Positions 23,601-35,547 of a stretch of DNA of 64,000 nucleotides are shown one piece after another. The stretch is from Chalciporus piperatus (Eukaryota; Basidiomycota; Agaricomycetes; Boletales; Boletaceae), in contig JBBPTG010000022.1 of assembly GCA_038093975.1 (NCBI GenBank), forward strand, positions 181,017 through 245,016. Direction: 5' to 3'. Numbering within the stretch: the first letter of the stretch is position 1; each line of letters starts with the position of its first letter. The notes below the pieces were generated by a model. It was not told where the DNA came from. It saw only the letters and a list, made by a program, of their open reading frames with translations, and searched no databases. The position numbers and the translations under genes were made by a program.

Positions 23601-25615
23601 AAGCTTGTAGACGCAGTACTGCGTACAAAGAGAAGGCGCAGACCGAGCGGCTTTCTCGGAGCCTCGGCGCGCCTCCTGTGACGAATGGGCGTAAGACTCC
23701 GTCTGAGACTCATACACCATTGAAAAGGCGTCTGCGTGAGCGGTTATCCGGCGAATACAGACCTCCGCAGAACGACGCGGAACTTGCCAAACGGTTCGAG
23801 AAGGTAAAGTGGATCAAACACGTTGTGGTGGTGATTTACTCAAGTTTTATCAGAACTACGAAGAACACGCTCGCCGCTGGGCGCGTGGTTCGTTCCTTCG
23901 CGTACTGAAGGATTACTTGGATTCCACGAGCAAACCTTTACCCGAGAACTGGTCTGCATGGCTTTCGCTCAATCAGGAAAGCGATGGTACGGCCATATGG
24001 CTGGAACAAAAATTCGATGTACCAGATTCCGGAAAGTGGAAAAGCGAGAGCATGTTCCAAATGCCACTCTCCAGCGACCATGCCGAGTTGGAGAGTTGTT
24101 ACCCTGGGGTTATCATATTCGAACGGACCCCGCTAGCCGGCGTTACCGACATCCTGGAAAAGTGAGTCTTGCCTCGTTTCTCCTTTTGAGTGGATTCTGA
24201 ACTCGAGGTGTGCAGGAAATTTCGAGTCTTGGAAGATTGTACTCGGTTGCGGGAAATCATCGTGGCGTTCCCGGTCGATCGACATTATGTTCCTGCGTTG
24301 TTGTGTATCGCGTGGTCGGAACGGGACCCGGATTCCTCGCAGGACTTTGATGACATGGTTGGTTTTGGTTTTGGTGCCTCTTGCCACCTTTACTCATCGT
24401 GGGCGTAGGTCGAATCAATGGTGGAGGGTGGGATGTTGACGTCGACCCATGAGCTTGTGGTGACTGCCGCTGCTCTGGATATAGAGTCCAAGCTCGAAGA
24501 CGTGTTGCGCGCTATTCCCTTTGACCTTGAGGGTCGCCTCGTGAAGCGGTTGTCCCTTAATGGTGAGTAACATTTCTATAACTCGGGGCTGTAGATCTCA
24601 AGCTACGAAACACAGATGTATTTAAAAACTGGGAACACCTCTGGGGCGAGATGACGACGGGGTTGCTCAACGACTGTTCAGTTTATGGGGAATGTGAGTT
24701 ACACCCATACAAACCTTTACAATCATCATTGACCGCCCGATGCCAGTCATTTGGGACCTATATGCCAGATTGCTGGAAGGCTGTGCTCGAATTCTCATCC
24801 AGATGGTCGATTCCGTAACCGGTCTGCTACGGGGTGATGATGTCCCAAGTGACCTACCCCGTCTGCAGCTGGTGACACCCGTGGACTCCGAGTGAGTGGT
24901 AGACGTTACCGTGTAGTTCAGGGAGACTTACATGGCATAGTGCCACCTTCGATGTTGTGCTTGAATGGTTGCAGGGTCTTCCAGGGACCGATTTCACCCT
25001 CTCATTGATCAATGACATCACAACCCACAAGGCCCTTGGTCGAGGTAATTGTTTGTCTCTCCGTTCGAAAAACATGTACTCATGCCTTGTAGATTTCCCG
25101 ACGATGACGTTCCTCAATCAATCATTTGCGCTTGCACGATCCGTCGCAGCTCACATCGCAGGCGTTGATCCAGAGGCTTCGCATTATATCTCTGGATCTC
25201 GGTTGGACAAAGTGTCGAATAGCATCCTCGCTCTCAAAGCGTCACTCGAGGATGAGATGAAGGCTCAGTATCTTGCTAAAATCAAGCCTTCGAAACGAGT
25301 TGCATCGTTTGCGGATGCGAGCTCGACCAGGTTTGTACTTTTTTTTTTTCGCTTATCAGCGCACTGGTTTCTGACCATGTCTGTTTTAGATCGTCCACGC
25401 CAAGATCATCGAAGAAGCGGAGGGTGTCGACGTCCGACGGATCACTCACTGACGAGGAGACATCCTTGTTGAGCGTCCATCCATCATCGCCCCCGCTTAG
25501 CATCGCTACCTCCATCCAATCATTAGATCAAATTCAAACACCTCGGACGATCGTCACGTCTGCTATGTTACGTTCATTGACCAAGGACATTCGCGCCAAG
25601 TACGGTTCAAACTGA
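20638..25615 (+). CDS. SAC3: SAC3/GANP-family mRNA export factor with FG repeats
   Basis: Scaffold of the TREX-2 complex, which links transcribed genes and mRNPs to the nuclear pore. Fourteen exons join in frame to 1427 aa: 20638-21030, 21089-21268, 21331-21438, 21492-21729, 21780-22577, 22632-23803, 23854-24161, 24216-24357, 24409-24562, 24616-24693, 24747-24891, 24941-25044, 25093-25330 and 25390-25615. The Gly/Arg-rich N-terminus (GGSRGGSRGRGRGGR) precedes the Sac3 domain: GTCLDMCPRFERYRRERENN, LPRGGFSETFNFIRDRSRSVR, HEMGPIATECHDRCARFHI and VYHRLIHIRDQRERHDD. Next come FG motifs (FGTTAFGAQSVFG, SIFGTTTTSVFG), as in nucleoporins. The stretch HFTRRSWTVKQAFSKWRQRL could be the centrin (CDC31)-binding helix. 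A basic nuclear signal SSKKRRVST is near the end. Confidence 0.93.
22578..22631 (+). other. In-frame 54-nt intron in SAC3
   Basis: GTATGT...TTAG, 54 nt and free of stop codons in the reading frame. If retained it would insert 18 hydrophobic residues (roughly VIVYILILIPPMALA) into the Ser/Pro/FG region. The splice signals are good and the insert is unlike its surroundings, so I treat it as an intron. Confidence 0.75.
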
Positions 25616-25948
25616 TTCCCGTTCTCGATGACCCATGTTGATATTTTGCATTACTTAACCAAACGTTGCATATTATGTATTCGCTCATCTGTACTGATAA
25701 CTTAAATAATCTGGATCGCGTTCGTCTTGGGTTCCTGTATCCATCGTGTGGCCTGAATGCACGCTCCGAGGATCGAACTCGAGCGTTGCTGATTATGGAA
25801 ATCAATTTTCTCAGATTGATTGTGTCACTGACGCCAGTGACTTTGTGACTTTGTTTCTTGACCATTGCCAAGGTCAGTCTCAAGATCTGCCAACAGTCAG
25901 TTCCTTCCATCCCCACATACAACGTTCACGTCCACGAATTCGACTGCC

Positions 25949-27455
25949 ATGAGTGCATCCACGAGTTCTGGCGATAACCCTTCCCAGCCGCGAAAACCCA
26001 GTGTCATCATCACGATCGGGATGGCAGGAGCTGGAAAGTCGACCTTTGTCCAACGAATCAACTCTTATCTCCATACCCTCAACCCCTCTCGACCACCTTA
26101 CATCCTAAATCTCGATCCCGCAGTAACCTACGTCCCATTCGAGCCGAATATCGACATCCGAGATACGGTGAATTACAAAGAGGTCATGAAGCAGTGTGTC
26201 ACTGTTTCCTTCGAGGACTGCTTTTTTCATGTGAAAAAATAACTTGCCTTGAATGATACGCTTCCACAAGGTATAATCTAGGACCCAACGGCGGAATTTT
26301 GACCGCGTTGAATTTGTTCACGACAAAGTTTGATCAAGTGCTCGACTTGGTGGAGAAACGGGCCGAGAACGTCGAGTATGGGTTCCCCCCCCCCTCCTTG
26401 TCGTTGTTCGCCCACACTGATTTTGCTGACGTGACTCGTTGGAATAGTCATATCATACTGGACACCCCTGGTCAGATTGAGATCTTCACCTGGTCGGCTT
26501 CAGGGGCTATAATTACCGATGCCGTCGCGTCCTCGTTTCCGGCCGTCGTGGCGTACATCATTGACACCCCGCGGACGACAGCACCGGCGACGTTTATGTC
26601 AAACATGTTGTACGCATGCAGGTTCGTTCCTAACTTCTTGACGCGCGTCGCAGTTCTCGTTCTCTTTGCTGAAAGATTTCCTCTTCGCGATAGTATCATG
26701 TACAAGACGAAGCTTCCGTTTATTCTCGTGTTTAATAAGACGGACGTGGAGTCGCATGAGTTTGCTATCGAGTGGATGCAGGATTTCGAGGCGTTCCAGA
26801 CGGCGTTGGCGTCGCATGCGGGGTCGAAGGACTCTGAAGGGGAACCGACGTACATGAACAGTCTGATGAACAGTATGAGTTTGGTGTTGGACGAGTTTTA
26901 TAAACATTTAAAGGTAAGCACGAGAAGCCGTATTCCTTGGTCGCGCGGATAAACCCAACGAGATGTCATAGGCTGTTGGTGTCTCGAGCATGACAGGTGA
27001 CGGAATGAAGGAGTTCTTTGATGCGGTGGAAGAGTCCAGGGATACGTACGAACAGTAAGTTCTTCTCTCGTAAAGATGTTGAGTTGACGTTTAACCTGGC
27101 ACCTTGGGATCTAGTGAATACCTTCCAGAGCTCGCGCGCGCCCGAGCTTCCAGAGAGAAATCTCTGCAAGACGTTAAAGAGGATTCGCTGAATCGATTCA
27201 TGGGAGACCTTGCTGTGGATCGTGCCGAGAATCCGGAAGCTGCGCTGAACGACCGATGGGAATCCGATGAGGAGAACGATGACGAAGACGACCTGGACGT
27301 TAATATTATCGATAAAAGTATGTCCTGGCAAATATCTGTCCTGATGTTGTTACTTACGATTCACGCCAGGCGAAGAATCGTGGCCGGGGCAGTACATTGA
27401 TGTTACGCGCATGCGACGGCAGGACGAGCAGATAAATTGGCCGCGTCCAGGCTGA
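25949..27455 (+). CDS. GPN1: GPN-loop GTPase 1 (Npa3/XAB1)
   Basis: GTPase needed for assembly and nuclear import of RNA polymerase II. Seven exons (25949-26193, 26271-26375, 26448-26621, 26694-26913, 26972-27054, 27115-27317, 27370-27455) join in frame to 371 aa. Motifs in order: P-loop [28 protein letters not shown]; the family-defining Gly-Pro-Asn in YNLGPNGG; G3 [12 protein letters not shown] (G4). The C-terminal part has the long acidic tail [16 protein letters not shown] and ends [21 protein letters not shown]. Length and tail fit GPN1 rather than GPN2 or GPN3. Its start is about 330 bp after the SAC3 stop, on the same strand. Confidence 0.94.
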
Positions 27456-28169
27456 GGACGTTCCCCCGAATGCTTGGGGGAAGCCGAGTGACCTATTTAT
27501 GTATGTGAGCTATTCGTTCTTGGATATACTGCGCAGTCTCACCCCGGGGCCCGGACTCTTTGGAGGATAGGTGAGAGAAGGAAAAGGAGGCGAATGCGAA
27601 GCCGAGGAAGAAGTTGTCACACGTGCTCTGAGAGATGCTAAAATCTTGTGGGTGGTAAAAGCGGTATATCATGGGAAGCAATGGGTTTTTCTTTATTGTG
27701 ATACTTAGCCTTGACAACCTGCAGGAACGTATGATGGACTGGGTGATCGGACCGAGATGGGCGCTCAAAATTCAAAGCATGGTAGGTGGAGATCTGGGGG
27801 GATATCGGGTGGTTGTCGGACTGTCAGACCAGCTTACTCAGATGATAGATGGGTCCTGATGGGTCCGGCGTTTGAGCAGATGCTCGTGGCAGTACATACA
27901 TACATAGCAGTCGCACATTGCCGAGTGTGAAGACATCCCCAGCTCATCCCGTCTCTGAATCAGTTCCTTAACTTGTCTTTGTTCAAATAGAGCGCCGAGT
28001 CGCGTGAGTCTTGTTCGGCACTCTGCCGGTTCGGAGGTGACCTAATATTTAACAACGACAAGCCAAATATCCGCTCTCTCTTCCCTTCCAGTCATACCCT
28101 CGCCACCACCTCTCAAGGTCACCGCCAATACCCCGCCTCGCCACTCCCAAGTCTCGTCGCTCTCATCAC
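27456..28169. other. 0.7-kb intergenic region upstream of CDK1
   Basis: No supported gene. A minus-strand frame of about 90 codons (27493-27768) exists, but I could not tie it to any family. The region probably holds the CDK1 promoter; pyrimidine-rich sequence precedes the start codon. Confidence 0.5.
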
Positions 28170-29914
28170 ATGGATCGGTATGCGACTCACGCGTTCGTCG
28201 CTGAGTGGTATACGGTGCTAATCTTACCTCTTCGATCGTCTTTAGCTACGCAAAGATCGAAAAAGTTGGTGCGTGTCGCCATACCACACTCACACCAGAC
28301 CTCGTTGAATGACCTCGTATGGCGAACTTCCTGCAGGAGAAGGTGCGCATCACTCCCTTGTACCGCCACGAGCATCAAATTGATTCATCGCGCTCGTTTC
28401 ATTATCTCACTGCGATTCTCACACGTGTATTCAGGAACGTATGGTGTCGTATACAAGGCTAGGGACGTGACGACCAACCAGATCGTTGCGCTCAAGAAAA
28501 TACGACTCGAAGCTGAAGATGAAGGTGTCCCCAGTACCGCCATTCGTGAGATCAGTCTCTTGAAGGAACTCAAGGACGACAACATCGTCAAGTAATCCCT
28601 GCGTCTTGGTTCTTTGACGGGACCTGTGCTGAGTGTATGCCACAGACTGTTGGACATCGTGCATGCGGACCAGAAGCTCTATCTCGTCTTCGAGTTCCTT
28701 GACGTTGATCTCAAACGGTATATGGAGCATGCCAATTCGAGCGGTACGCCGATTTCGCTTGATATATCCAAGGTGCGTCGTGTGGTTTTTACTCAGTGAG
28801 CGTCAACGCGACAATGTATGCGCGAAAAGACGCGTTTGTCGCTTCTTCGCTTGCTGTATGGGTCGTGGCTATCAGCCCATCGATCTGTTACTTTAACAGA
28901 CCCTTGATCAGCGTTGCTGTAGCGGGAAAAACGGGAGCGCCCTGCATTGATGTCACATCGATTGTGATGACAGGGGTTGACGCGCCGGATCACGTGATAT
29001 GTCAGGTTGCATTGAGCAGACCCACACACATCCGATATTCTCAGTTCAAACGTTGCTTTGGACCAACTGAACTGACGACTGTCATGTTAGAAATTCACTC
29101 ATCAACTCAGTTCTGGACTGTGTTACTGTCATTCCCATAGAATCCTCCACCGGGATCTCAAGCCACAGAACTTGCTTATCGACAAACGCAACAATCTGAA
29201 GCTGGCAGATTTCGGCTTGGCTAGAGCTTTCGGTATTCCCATGAGGACTTATACCCACGAGGTAAGGATTGCGTCATTGTACCTGCTGTTGGTCTGCATG
29301 TTGGCTTGGGTCTTATGTCATTTATGGTTTCATTCACTACCCTGTCCAGGTCGTCACCCTTTGGTACCGTGCCCCTGAGGTCTTGCTGGGGTCTAGACAT
29401 TATGCGACACCGATCGACATGTGGTCCGTTGGCTGCATATTCGCGGAAATGGTCATGAGAGGGAACCCATTATTCCCTGGTGACTCTGAGATTGACCAAA
29501 TCTTCAAGATTTTCAGGTATGTTTGCGCATGGCTCTGCCGCGTGTTCTTTGTTGCTGAGATAGGGACACAAAGAATCATGGGAACGCCCACCGAGCAAAT
29601 CTGGCCGGGAGTCAGCCAACTGCCTGACTTCAAGGAGACGTTCCCTCAGTGGACTAGACAAGAATTGCGCAGCATTGTGCCCCACCTTGACGAGATGGGG
29701 ATGGATTTGCTTGCAGTGAGTGGCTATTCGTCGGATATCTGTTCTCGACTAACGCGTTTCTCCTTTCAGCGAACGCTGACCTATGACACAGCGAAACGAA
29801 TTTCAGGTACGCTCGATTATGCTTTTGCTCCGCTGTTCGGGTCTGGAGTCATGCTGCGTAATTTCAGCGAAAAGTGCCCTTGTCCACCCTTGGTTCGCAG
29901 ATTACAATTCGTGA
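28170..29914 (+). CDS. CDK1: Cyclin-dependent kinase 1 (Cdc2/Cdc28)
   Basis: Master mitotic Ser/Thr kinase. Ten exons give 294 aa, a normal length: 28170-28177, 28246-28268, 28337-28342, 28435-28591, 28646-28772, 29091-29261, 29350-29516, 29574-29715, 29770-29806 and 29868-29914. The product starts [21 protein letters not shown], so Thr14 and Tyr15 (inhibitory sites) are present. The cyclin-binding helix PSTAIRE is intact. Further motifs are [20 protein letters not shown] (DFG), activation-loop [20 protein letters not shown] and the C-terminal [17 protein letters not shown]. Exon 1 has only 8 coding nt, exon 3 only 6. The usual PSTAIRE-to-catalytic-loop distance is restored only when the 318-bp intron before 29091 is removed. 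Confidence 0.96.
28337..28342 (+). other. 6-nt microexon of CDK1 (GAGAAG)
   Basis: GAGAAG sits between a perfect acceptor (CTTCCTGCAG) and a donor (GTGCGC). Joining ...GTTG + GAGAAG + GAACGTATGG reads V-G-E-G-T-Y-G, the invariant glycine-rich loop. Without it the kinase would lose two residues (Glu and Gly) of the ATP loop. Flanking introns are 68 and 92 bp. Confidence 0.9.
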
Positions 29915-30301
29915 GAAGGATGTTCGATTCCACAAGCTTTTCTTTTCTTCTCTCTCGATCCTGCATTCTGTCCTTTTGCCTGCACATATGTCCTTCGTTG
30001 GCACGCTGTCCGGTGTTAGAGTACGTCCAATGTTTTAGTATGTCCGCATTTCTACAACAAACGTTGAGATGGGATCGAGGTGGGTGTTCGGTCTGCTGAC
30101 CGGTTAGTTGCCTTGAATGGATGAGTGACCGGCGATGCCCGTAGCGTTACTCGGAGCGTTACTGTGATAAAGGAGGGCATTGCCATTTGGTCACGGCTTA
30201 GTGACTCGCCCATCCTCCTCCTCTCCTCACCATCGCAGCAACCTCCTCTACAGCGTCCCAGATTTACGTCGATAAAGTCCCAGTTTAAATCAGAACCGAA
30301 G

Positions 30302-32809
30302 ATGGACGACGACGTCGAGTATCTCGGTACCAAGTTTGCGCCCCATACACCCCTGGGCGACCCCTGCGAACCCCAGGCATCCGTAGCCGGCATGTCGCCT
30401 TTGTACATCAGCCTCGAGGATGCTGCTCACCTCGCTCATCCCGTAGGAATCACCCTCCATGTCGAGAAATGCGGCGAGAGACCCGCTCATAAACTCGCCT
30501 TTTACCGCGCCCGCTCAGGCTATGTGAACATCGGTCGGAAATCAGGATCCGATGATAAGTCAATGAGAAGAGAAAACGACGATCGCAACGTCGTATTCGC
30601 GTGCCAGGTCGTCAGCGCGAGGCATGCCAAACTTGTCCTTTCGGACAGTGGTCAGGTATCATTCTCGTACCCACTCTCTCCGAGCGCTTTAAGCTTAATG
30701 GGGGTAAAAATCCCATTATTAGGTCTATGTCGTTGATCTTCATTCACGACATGGAACTCATCTCTTACGCCGTGGCGAAGAAACGGCGAGAACGCTCAAG
30801 GCCGAAGTCGAAACCGCTCTTGCCGATGGCGACGTTCTTACCTTTGGCAAGACGGTCGGCGCTGGCTCATATCTTGTTTCCCCAGTGACCGTCCGCGTCG
30901 AGTTACTCAAGGGTCGCTCGTCTTCAGAGGCCCCTGTTTCTTCTGACCGCGCGCTGACTCCCATCAGTTCTTTGAGTCATCATGTATTCTCTAGCACACG
31001 TAAGCTGAGCTCGGGTCGCTACGGTCTCTTTGTTCCTCCGTGTGTGGAGTCAGATTCCGCCCACTCTTCTACTTCCTCCATCGAGGTCGCTTCAGATGCT
31101 TCATCCTCCTCCTCCTCCTCGGCCTCCGAGCATGAATCGGACGTCGAAGACGATCCGTTCCACGTACCTTCCGTCGTTCGTGATAGTAGTCCAGGCAAGA
31201 ACGCCATCAAGATCCCGACGTTCCGCAGTTTCATGAGAGAGATGTATAACAAGGCTGGCTCTCATTCGCCTCCTATCATCACTGACGACGCGGATGAACC
31301 CGTCGAAATCGTTGCTCCTGGCTCGCCCTCGGATGCGTATGCGGGTAGCCAGCCTTCTCCTGTCGTGGTGGTCATTGACACTGCTTCCAAATCTCGCTCT
31401 CATTCGCCCATGGAGCTCTCTACGCCTTCTCCTTCGCCTCCATCTGAGGCTCAGCACTCGGACCCTGCCATCATCGGTGCATGGCCTTCTTCCAGACCAC
31501 AGTCTCGCCATTCCTCATTGGAAGTTGAAGTGGCGAACTCGGAGACGGCTCAAGATCCCGAGCCGGCAGTGCCGGCGCCGGCGCCAACTCCTGCTCAACC
31601 CTCTACCAGCCAGAATAGCCAGAACAGGATCCCAGTCATGTCCGAGCACAATTCGATGGGGATAAGCTTGCTTCCGCCACCTAATCGCTATCCGTATCCG
31701 TATAGCCCCGGGCCGTTCAGTAATTCCATCGCATCTGACTTTGGGCTTCCTCCGTCGATCCAACCGCCTCCGTCATCTGCGCGTATGCTTCCGTTCTACC
31801 CTCCTTACAAGGCATTGGTCGATCGTGCTAGCTCCGAACTCAAGGCGTCCATCAAGAGCATCGAGGTATGTATTTCCAATTGCCATGACGTATGTTTTTG
31901 CTAATTCTTGACCCCTCCCAGGACCGCATCACAACCATGCAAGAGAGCGTCGATGATCTCAAATCGCGGCAGTCCGTGACTGAAGAAGATATGATCGACC
32001 TCCAGAGCCACGTCGACATGCTCGAGCCCGAATCGGAGAGGCTGCTCTGCCGCATGAACGGAGCGGAGCGCAACATTGCGTCGTTGTCGCTGCTTCATGG
32101 GTCGGTGAATAGTTTGCGTAATAGGTTGGATGCGCCGGACCAGTCGAAGCCGCAGGAGGCGTCTTTGTCGGATGTGAAAGCGTGTGCTGAGGCGTTGAGC
32201 AACTTGGTTTCTGGTACGTGATCATTTATGTTTGTCTTGCTTGGTCTGGTGGCTGACATGTGTTTTTGCAGAGATGAAGTCGTTGAGAGAGGATGTCGAG
32301 AAGCGGATAGAAGAGAAAATGGATGCTATGAAGGCTGCTCGCAGTGAAGCGTTTGATGTGCTGAAAGAAGTGACCAAGGAGGCCGAGGTTGGTTTTCGCG
32401 TTGATTGATTCGAGACCTGTCTGACTTGGGTCGTTTGCAGTCTATCAGGGCGTTGAAACGGAAGCGCGAGGAAGACGAGGAAGAGGTCGAGCAAGAATCG
32501 GAGCGACAAGATGAACAGGACGAGGAACCACGGGAGCATCAGGTCGAGGAACCACGGGAACATCAGGTCGATGCGCCAGACGTAGACATGGATGAACCCA
32601 TCCGCAGCCCAACACCTATCGTCGACAACGTAGACATGCCTCTTCCCGCCCCCGCCCCCTTCCTCGTTCCCGTTCCCAAAGTCAAACGTGAGGCAGTGAG
32701 CCCTCCTCCCAGGAAGCGCGCTCGGACTGCAATGTTCACCGTCGTGCACACCGCTGCCGCCATGGCGGTCGGTGCTGCTGCGACATGGTCTGCTCTCGCA
32801 TTCGCCTAA
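30302..32809 (+). CDS. FHA-domain protein with hydrophobic C-terminal tail
   Basis: Phosphothreonine-binding adaptor of unknown partner. Five exons (30302-30655, 30723-31865, 31922-32213, 32272-32387, 32441-32809) join in frame to 757 aa. The FHA domain spans about residues 50-185: GYVNIGRKSG, FACQVVSARHAKLVL, then across the intron VYVVDLHSRHGTHLLRRGEE, with the usual Arg, Ser-His and Asn-position elements (here His-Gly). A Ser/Pro-rich middle follows. Residues about 490-620 look like coiled coil, then an acidic Glu/Gln tract. The last 25 residues (TVVHTAAAMAVGAAATWSAL) are hydrophobic after the basic PRKRARTAM, suggesting a tail anchor. The layout FHA, coiled coil, tail anchor resembles SLMAP/Far9-type STRIPAK subunits, but sequence similarity was not tested. 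Confidence 0.85.
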
Positions 32810-33394
32810 GCATCAAGTTCAGTCATTCGCCTTTCAACAATCAATCAATCACGACGAGATCACAACAAACACGATGATCACAACAACACGGCTAGGAAGC
32901 AAGACGGTGGAACTCGAATTCCATGGGCTTGCGCATAATTTCTTCTCCCATTTCGCTTCTCTTTCCTCTCTTTTCTCTCTCCCAGATGAGGTGTATGTAC
33001 TGTAAATCGTTTCTTTTTTTCTTTTTCCTTTTTCTGTTGTTTCAGTTAGTCGCTCGTGGTTGGAGCGTGTACAGTGGCACGGTAGCTGTAGCATCTACGG
33101 CCGATGTAGGATGTGGTGAGGTCGTGACGAGCAATGTATGTTGTATGTATTCTTTGGACAATTGTTTTCGTCCAGCTTCCAAGTTCCAGAGTTTCAAGTT
33201 TTCACCGCTGTCGTCCGATTTCCCGGGGACGGGAGAGACTCTGATTATCCTTCAAGCACCCTGATGACTCCGCCGCCCCCGCCAACGATATCACCCCGCA
33301 GTCCATGACGGAACCACCGCGGATAGCTAAGGGTGTGAATGTTGATTAGTGCGTATGCGCGACTGCAACTTGAAGTGCTTAAGGTCGACCGTAG
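32810..33394. other. Intergenic region, no supported gene
   Basis: This is the 3' region of the FHA gene up to the start of the duplicated block. It has CT-rich stretches (around 32940-33050). I see no coding or RNA gene. Confidence 0.5.
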
Positions 33395-33621
33395 GCTTTA
33401 CCACTTGTTCCCAGTTCCCTTGATATCAAAACAGGTGGCATACGTTGTCAATCACATCAGTCATCAAGTACATCGGTTATCAAGTACATCAGGTACGGGT
33501 TACAGTAACGGAGAGCATATATTCTTGTACAACTAGCGTGATAGGTAAGCGATCCAGCAGCTCCCCTGGTAAAAGTGAGGTATTCACCTTGTATTCTGCG
33601 GAGGTAGACTCTTCGAGGAAG
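33395..33621. repeat. Duplicated 3' flank of deaminase, copy 1
   Basis: About 200 bp that recur at 37145-37340, e.g. CCACTTGTTCCCAGTTCC, ATCAAAACAGGTGG and TTATCAAGTACATCAGGT. It marks the left edge of the tandem deaminase/NLR duplication and includes short internal repeats of a CATCAAGTACATC type. Confidence 0.75.
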
Positions 33622-35243
33622 TCACCTATAAAATAACTTCACAAACTTAGGGCCCCTCTCGTCCCCACTCCTCGAGCCACCGCTGGTGTCAGATCCCCCA
33701 CTGTTGCTTCGTTTCCGCACCGCCTGTTCTAACAGAGCCTCGAGGTCTGTCTTCACCTTCTCCCGGATGATCTCAACGACTTCATCTCCGAATGGACCAT
33801 GCGGAATAAGCCATGCAGGATAGAATTTGCGCGAACACCCCGACAGTGACCACTGGGGATGGCCAGGTGCCGGACTGCGACAGACTGCGCTAATATATTC
33901 GCCGCACGGAAAGCACATTAATTTGCTGACACCGATCTTGTCGCCCATAACAGGGATATGGTGCTGAGCCAAGTACTCGACGAGCTGAATCTCGCAGTGA
34001 AGACGAGGATCGACCTTAGCGTGCCAGACGTTCTGCATCTCTTGTTGGGACTCTTGATCATCGACGAGATCATCAGAGAGGTTGTACTGCTCTAGCAACT
34101 GTTGGAAACGTTCCTGCGGGGTGTTTGGCCATAGGTATGCCGGCCAGGCCGCGGGTAAGGCTGCATAATTGTCGGCAACCCATACGATATTAAAACCCAC
34201 TCCGGTCTCAAGGTAGGATTGAAGGTTTTTCCCAAGAACTTTTGCGAACGTCGGGAATGCGACCGACTCCAGTAACAATGCATCCTCAACATAACGCGCC
34301 ACACGCCACAGCCTGCGCTTGAGCTTCCGAAGCCAAAGCACTTCCTCCCAGGTGAAGTGCGCCAGGACTGTGGGCTCGCCGATATCCTTGAAGAATTTGG
34401 TGCATACCACCACCCTCGCTTGGGTCGAAAAACGCAGGGCATCCGACCCTTGGCTCGTCCCGCCCAAGTATATCTTCTCCGATCTTTTTGTCTTTTTTAA
34501 GAGACTGGAGTGAAGTTGGTTGAAGAGGAAAATGAGGGTCGTGCTGCCATCGGTATCGGCCGTGGGTCTCTGTGGATGGTCTGGGAAAATGTCGCAAGCC
34601 GCCGCGAAGAAGTCTTTGTCTTCCTGCACCGCAATGGCAGTCCCAACTCGTTTCTTGACTAGTTCTTCAAATCGAACATGGACGGGGACGCGAGGTGATT
34701 GGGCCTTTCCGATTATTGGTTTCATGTCCCTTAACCCTTCCAGTTTCCGTACCAACCTCGCGGTCGTGAATTCCATAACACAGTCGACGAGAGAAGCGAT
34801 TGGATTCGATTGATTCTCGTGGAATTGACACACGCTAGTGCGAAACTCCTCCAGGAATCGCAGGGCAAAAGCTCTGTCAGCTGGTTCTGGTAGCCCACGA
34901 TTGGCTGCGAGATAGAGGGTAATGATGCCGGGGGTGGTGGAGAGCGCTGCGGCTACGACATCGCCCCTGCTCTCCCGCACGAAAGCGGTCGCAAGCCAGT
35001 TGAGAAGGCGCAACGGTTTGTCATGGGCGCTCTTTGGGAACTCCATAGAGCGCTCGTGGTCGGAGAGGGGATCCTTCCGAGTGCGAATGAACTGCAGCAA
35101 GGCAAGGTTTCCCATGATCTCCATCTGGGGGTCCTGCGTCAAAATGTAAGTTGATCCGTTCAGAATATGGGCCAGACAGTGACCCTGTACACCAATCGTC
35201 TACGCACCGTCCATGGCAAATTCTGGGGTACCGATGTTTGCAT
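33622..35243 (-). CDS. OTT_1508-like nucleic-acid deaminase, copy A (intact)
   Basis: Predicted zinc-dependent deaminase. Exon 2 (35133-33622) carries 504 codons. Exon 1 (35243-35208) adds MQTSVPQNLPWT, giving 515 aa. The C-terminal domain holds the metal site: DPRLHCEIQLVEYL supplies His and the catalytic Glu (His near residue 390), and IGVSKLMCFPCGEYI supplies the two Cys. IGVSK before Cys-x-x-Cys is typical of the OTT_1508 deaminase family (PF14441) in fungi. The roughly 380-residue N-terminal part, shared with copy B, is not recognised. The tail has SNSGGSDTSGGSR. The ATG used in copy B is TTG here, so I chose an in-frame ATG upstream. It is divergent from the NLR pseudogene at 35548. The substrate is unknown. 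Confidence 0.8.
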
Positions 35244-35547
35244 CGTATAGATCAGTTACATAAGATTGTGGCGGGACGGTTTCACTTGGCAACCGGGCCA
35301 GCGATGATGCGGTCACAACCATCATTTTCACATGATCCCTCGTCCATGCGGAGTCAGACCCCAGAACCCAATCCCGTGGACGTGGAGGGACTATTCCATC
35401 GAAAACAATGTCGAGCGTCTCCTGGGTTCGAGCTTCAAGTTTTCGCCACGGGGGGAAGATTATCTTCAAGTTCAAGCGCCTTGGACACTCTCCTGCCGCG
35501 CCGATGAGATATCCGAGGTTGGCCACGAGCAAATACCTCGCAGTACC

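Noticed and set aside
27493..27768. Minus-strand frame of about 90 codons downstream of GPN1
   Set aside because: No motif, no homologous-looking composition and no splice-consistent extension; could be a chance frame.
35200..35532. Minus-strand frame of 110 codons upstream of deaminase A
   Set aside because: It overlaps the conserved upstream DNA of the NLR copy and is not open in the other units. Its frame does not match the deaminase exon phase.
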